A DNA stretch of 64,000 nucleotides from Buchnera aphidicola (Schlechtendalia chinensis) (GTDB lineage Bacteria; Pseudomonadota; Gammaproteobacteria; Enterobacterales; Enterobacteriaceae), in NCBI RefSeq assembly GCF_001648115.1, contig NZ_CP011299.1, positions 186,001 through 250,000 on the forward strand, written 5' to 3'. The translations under genes and the position numbers were made by a program. The notes below the pieces were generated by a model that saw nothing but the letters and a program-made list of their open reading frames with translations, was not told the origin of the DNA and did not search any database. Shown in pieces: positions 60,827 to 64,000 of the stretch (the first letter of the stretch is position 1; each line of letters opens with the position of its first letter).

Positions 60827-61146
60827 AATTTTTTTATATTTTAGTATTTATGAATGTAGTTATAAGCAATTTTAGATAAAGTATATATTATAAGATAGTT
60901 TATTTCTTTTTAAAAAGTTGTCGTGATTTAAAAAGTGTATTGATTATTTTATATTTTTATGATTTTTCAATAATTTTTTGAATATTTTATTTTTTATCTT
61001 TGTCTTAATATGCATAATTTTTTAATAAAATTAATTTTTCTAAAAAAATATTTTTGAAACATTTTCAGAAAATGTCGTATATATTACATAAACTTTGTTA
61101 ATATATTACATTATTTTTAAGATTTTTGTTTTTTTTTGGAGTGTTT
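60827..61146 (+). promoter_or_regulatory. map-rpsB intergenic region with candidate rpsB promoter
   Basis: No gene is seen in these 320 bases. TTGAAA at 61054-61059 and TATATA at 61078-61083, 18 bases apart, form the best promoter candidate for rpsB-tsf. The spacer holds a perfect palindrome, ACATTTTCAGAAAATGT (61059-61075). GGAG five bases before 61147 is the ribosome-binding site. Confidence 0.4.
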
Positions 61147-61860
61147 ATGTTTTCTGTATCAATACAATCTATGTTAAAAGCCGGCGTGCATTTTGGTCAT
61201 CAAACTCGATATTGGAATCCAAAAATGAAATCTTTCATTTTTGGATCTAAAAATAAGGTGCATATTATAAATTTAGAAACTACTCTTTTGATGTTTAATT
61301 ATGCATTATCTGAATTAAGAAAAATTTCATTAAAAAAAGGGAAAATATTATTTGTAGGAACAAAAAGAGCAGCTAGAAAGATTGTTAAAGATTCTGCGAT
61401 TTCATGCGAACAGTTTTATGTTAATCATCGTTGGTTAGGTGGTATGTTAACAAATTGGAAAACAGTACGTCAGTCTATAAAGCGATTGAAAGATTTGGAG
61501 CTACAGTCCGAAGACGGAACTTTTGAAAAATTAACTAAAAAAGAAGTTTTGTTACGCATGCGTGAACTTTCTAAACTAGAAAATAGTTTAGGCGGTATTA
61601 AGAATATGGGAGGATTACCTGACGCATTGTTCGTGATAGATGCAGAACACGAAAAGATAGCTATAAGGGAAGCTAATAATTTAGGAATTCTAGTTTTTTC
61701 CATAGTAGATACTAATTCTGATCCTGATGGGGTAGATTTTATAATTCCTGGCAATGATGATGCTGTTAGAGCAATTGACTTATATTTAAATTATGTATCT
61801 AAGGCAATATTGAGCAGTCGTATTCGAAACCAGGAAAATAATGTAAAATCTAATATTTAA
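61147..61860 (+). CDS. rpsB: 30S ribosomal protein S2
   Basis: S2 is a small-subunit protein near the S1 and Shine-Dalgarno region. I start at [10 protein letters not shown] (237 residues, E. coli 241) because GGAG lies five bases upstream; a TTG seven codons earlier is not needed. The body [33 protein letters not shown] and [20 protein letters not shown] is highly conserved. The acidic C-terminal tail is reduced. tsf follows after 28 bases. Confidence 0.97.
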   Translation: MFSVSIQSMLKAGVHFGHQTRYWNPKMKSFIFGSKNKVHIINLETTLLMFNYALSELRKISLKKGKILFVGTKRAARKIVKDSAISCEQFYVNHRWLGGMLTNWKTVRQSIKRLKDLELQSEDGTFEKLTKKEVLLRMRELSKLENSLGGIKNMGGLPDALFVIDAEHEKIAIREANNLGILVFSIVDTNSDPDGVDFIIPGNDDAVRAIDLYLNYVSKAILSSRIRNQENNVKSNI

Positions 61861-61888
61861 GAGAATACAATGTATAAGGACATTTTTA

Positions 61889-62683
61889 ATGAAAACAGTC
61901 ACAACGCTTTTAGTAAAAAAATTACGTTCTCAAACTGGTGCTGGAATAGTTGATTGTAAGAAAGCTTTAATAGAAACAAAAGGAGATATAGAAAAATCTA
62001 TTGATTTTTTAAGAAAAATTGGACAAGTAAAAGCATCTCGAAAGCAATCGTGTATTGCTTCTAATGGTTCTATATTTATTAAAGTTCACAATATGCGAAC
62101 TGCTATGTTAGAATTAAATTGTGAAACTGATTTTGTTTCAAAAGAAGATTGTTTTCTCTCCTTTGGAAAAGAAATAATAAATTACGTTGCCTCTGAAAAT
62201 GTTAAAGATATAAAATTTATACAGGACGTTTTTAAAAGACAAAGAGTTGACTTAGTTTCTAGAATTAATGAGAATGTTGTGCTGCGTCGAATAGAAATTT
62301 TTGAAGGAGACAATATTAGTAGTTATTTACACCATAATCGCATTGGTGTATTACTGAAAACTACATTATGTAATAATAAAGTACTTTCTAAAAATCTTGC
62401 TATGCACATAGCTGCTAGTAAACCTGAGTATTTAAGATCAGATCTTATTCCTAACACAGTCATAGAACGTGAATATAATATACAGTTAGAATTAGCTAAG
62501 AAATCGAAGAAGCCTGAATCTATAGTTGAAAAAATAGTTAAAGGAAGAATGCTTAAATTTGCTAGCGAAAAATGTCTTCTTGGTCAAAGTTTTATTTTTA
62601 ATCCTGAAAAAAATGTTAGAGATATTATTTTAGAAAATGATATCAATATTGTTAAATTTACTAGATTTGAAGTTGGAGAATGA
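61889..62683 (+). CDS. tsf: Elongation factor Ts
   Basis: EF-Ts exchanges GDP for GTP on EF-Tu. The 264 residues (E. coli 283) begin with the UBA-like N-terminal domain (VKKLRSQTGAGIVDCKKAL) and include the EF-Tu contact LNCETDFVSKEDCF (TDFV motif), the core repeats and the C-terminal QSFIFNPEKNVRDI. AAGGACA precedes the ATG. A clear terminator follows the gene, separating it from pyrH. Confidence 0.96.
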   Translation: MKTVTTLLVKKLRSQTGAGIVDCKKALIETKGDIEKSIDFLRKIGQVKASRKQSCIASNGSIFIKVHNMRTAMLELNCETDFVSKEDCFLSFGKEIINYVASENVKDIKFIQDVFKRQRVDLVSRINENVVLRRIEIFEGDNISSYLHHNRIGVLLKTTLCNNKVLSKNLAMHIAASKPEYLRSDLIPNTVIEREYNIQLELAKKSKKPESIVEKIVKGRMLKFASEKCLLGQSFIFNPEKNVRDIILENDINIVKFTRFEVGE

Positions 62684-62746
62684 ATATACAATACAATATG
62701 TTAATATATAAAAAGTTAGTTTTAAATGATAATAAAAATTTTAATA

Positions 62747-62775
62747 AACCGCCTGATGGCGGTTGTTATTTCTTA
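62747..62775 (+). terminator. Terminator of rpsB-tsf
   Basis: A perfect 7-bp GC-rich stem AACCGCC/GGCGGTT with a TGAT loop is followed by GTTATTTCTT. It is the strongest intrinsic terminator in the window and lies about 63 bases after tsf. Confidence 0.85.
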
Positions 62776-62853
62776 AATATAACTTCATATAATTTTGTAA
62801 AATAATCATTTTTGTATTTTATTTCTAAAGTTTAATTTTTGATGAGTTTTTAA

Positions 62854-63591
62854 ATGCAAAAGAAACATAATATAACGTGTAAATTTAAGCGTGTACTAAT
62901 AAAAATAAGCGGTGAGTCTATTCAAGGTAGAAGTAAATTTGGAATAGATATAAATGAATTAAAACGTGTTGTCTGTGAAATTAAAAGTATTGTAAATTTA
63001 GGAATACAAGTAGGTGTTGTAATTGGTGGTGGTAATATATTTAGAGGAAAAGAATTAGTAAATTTTGGAGTTAATAAAGTTATTTCTGATAATGTTGGGA
63101 TGTTGTCAACTGTTATTAATGGATTAGTACTACATGATGTGATGCGTCGTGGTAGTGTAAATGTACATTTGATGTCGTCATTTCCAATTAATTCAATGTG
63201 TGAAATATATCATTTTGAAAAGGCAATACGTTTGTTAAATAAAAATCATGTAGTGATATTTTCTGGTGGTTTAGGAAATCCATTTTTTACTACAGATTCA
63301 GCTGCTTGTTTGCGTGCAATAGAGATAAAAGCTGATATTATTTTAAAAGGAACTCAAGTAGATGGAGTCTATTCTAGTGATCCTAAAAAAAATAATAATT
63401 CAAAATTATATAAAAAAATTACTTATAATGAGGTTTTAAGAAGAGAATTAAAGGTAATGGATTTATCTGCGTTTGTATTGGCACGTGATTACAAATTGCC
63501 AATTTGTATTTTTAACATATGTATTCCAGGGATTTTACGTAGAATAGTAGAAGGGAAAAATGAAGGCACATTAATTCAATCTTCTTGTTAA
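62854..63591 (+). CDS. pyrH: UMP kinase
   Basis: PyrH phosphorylates UMP to UDP as a hexamer of the amino-acid-kinase fold. The 245 residues (E. coli 241) show RVLIKISGESIQG, the GGGNIFRG nucleotide loop, SGGLGNPFFTTDSAA for UMP binding, and KGTQVDGVYSSDPKK. The C-terminal EGKNEGTLI matches E. coli. It lies between tsf and frr as in E. coli. Confidence 0.96.
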   Translation: MQKKHNITCKFKRVLIKISGESIQGRSKFGIDINELKRVVCEIKSIVNLGIQVGVVIGGGNIFRGKELVNFGVNKVISDNVGMLSTVINGLVLHDVMRRGSVNVHLMSSFPINSMCEIYHFEKAIRLLNKNHVVIFSGGLGNPFFTTDSAACLRAIEIKADIILKGTQVDGVYSSDPKKNNNSKLYKKITYNEVLRRELKVMDLSAFVLARDYKLPICIFNICIPGILRRIVEGKNEGTLIQSSC

Positions 63592-63690
63592 AAATATAGC
63601 GTAAAAAAATGTTAATAAAATTATTATAATGTAAATTTTTAGAATTTATATTTTTTCAAAACAAAGTTTACAAAATTATAAAGGTGTTTA

Positions 63691-64000
63691 ATGATGGATG
63701 AAATTAAAAAAATTACACAACAAAAAATGGATGATTGCATAAGAACGTTTGTAAGTTATCTTAACACGTTGCGCACGGTCAGAGTATCTCCTTCAATTTT
63801 AGATACCATTTATGTTAATTATCTTGGAAAAAGTACACAGTTATGTAAATTATCTAGTATAGTAGTTGAAAATTTTAACACTTTAAAAATTAATTTATTT
63901 GATATTACTATTAAAAAAAATGTTGAAAAATCTATTATAAATTCTGATTTAGGTTTAACCCCTATTTCTACTGGAAGTTCTTTAAAAATAATATTTCCTG
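63691..64000 (+). CDS. frr: Ribosome recycling factor, 3' end outside the window
   Basis: The first 103 codons of ribosome recycling factor are visible before the window ends: MMDEIKKITQQKMDDCIR, TLKINLFD and SDLGLTP align with E. coli Frr, covering about half of its 185 residues. RRF splits post-termination ribosomes with EF-G. Two adjacent ATGs (63691, 63694) follow AAGGTG; the second has the better spacing. The conserved RTGRASP is RTVRVSP here. Confidence 0.93.
   Translation, partial: MMDEIKKITQQKMDDCIRTFVSYLNTLRTVRVSPSILDTIYVNYLGKSTQLCKLSSIVVENFNTLKINLFDITIKKNVEKSIINSDLGLTPISTGSSLKIIFP

Noticed and set aside
1-64000. CRISPR arrays, insertion sequences, prophage or toxin-antitoxin systems
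   Set aside because: I found no regularly spaced repeats, no transposase or integrase motifs and no paired small genes of that kind in the window.

Overview
The window is an extremely AT-rich, gene-dense stretch of a reduced gammaproteobacterial chromosome. Nearly every protein can be aligned by eye to its Escherichia coli counterpart, in E. coli-like neighbourhoods. There are no insertion sequences, phages, CRISPR arrays or tRNA genes. Gene content and order (nrdAB, gyrA, an AhpC-type peroxiredoxin, ung, grpE, ssrA, thrABC, secA, aceEF-lpd, the dcw cluster, ilvIH, degP, dapD, map, rpsB-tsf-pyrH-frr) match Buchnera aphidicola, the obligate aphid endosymbiont. A divergent lineage such as the Baizongia pistaciae symbiont is my best guess; the strain cannot be proven from sequence reading alone.

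Layout. 0-7 kb: nucleotide reduction (nrdA-nrdB-yfaE) and gyrA on the minus strand. 7-16 kb: small housekeeping genes: a DUF2076 protein of unknown function, a peroxiredoxin, ung, grpE, nadK, tmRNA, grxD, rnt, sodA, pth, ychF. 15.5-20.4 kb: thrABC (threonine for the host), preceded by what looks like a surviving threonine-type attenuator. 20.4-21.2 kb: a gene-free stretch. 21-36 kb: dksA, truA, mrcB, secA, coaE, guaC and the pyruvate dehydrogenase operon aceE-aceF-lpd. 36-37 kb: mtnN, erpA. 37-53.5 kb: the division and cell-wall (dcw) cluster, transcribed leftward from rsmH to ftsZ. 53.6-64 kb: ilvIH (branched-chain amino acids), apbE, degP, dapD, map, then rpsB-tsf, pyrH and the start of frr.

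The most striking observation is in the dcw cluster. Five of its genes (ftsI, murF, mraY, murD, murG) each carry one reading-frame break, always at a homopolymer tract of 8-10 A or T. Changing one base in that tract restores a protein of normal length in every case. A sixth gene, murE, has lost its whole N-terminal UDP-binding domain. Its former 5' region now holds a 24-bp perfect inverted repeat. No gene outside this cluster in the window is broken. Either peptidoglycan precursor synthesis is decaying here, or expression depends on slippage at homopolymers. Intact murC, ddlB, ftsW, mrcB, ftsA and ftsZ are compatible with the second possibility.

Convergent gene pairs are often separated by GC-containing hairpins that look like bidirectional terminators. 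Several longer gaps sit where relatives carry additional genes and appear to be erosion scars.
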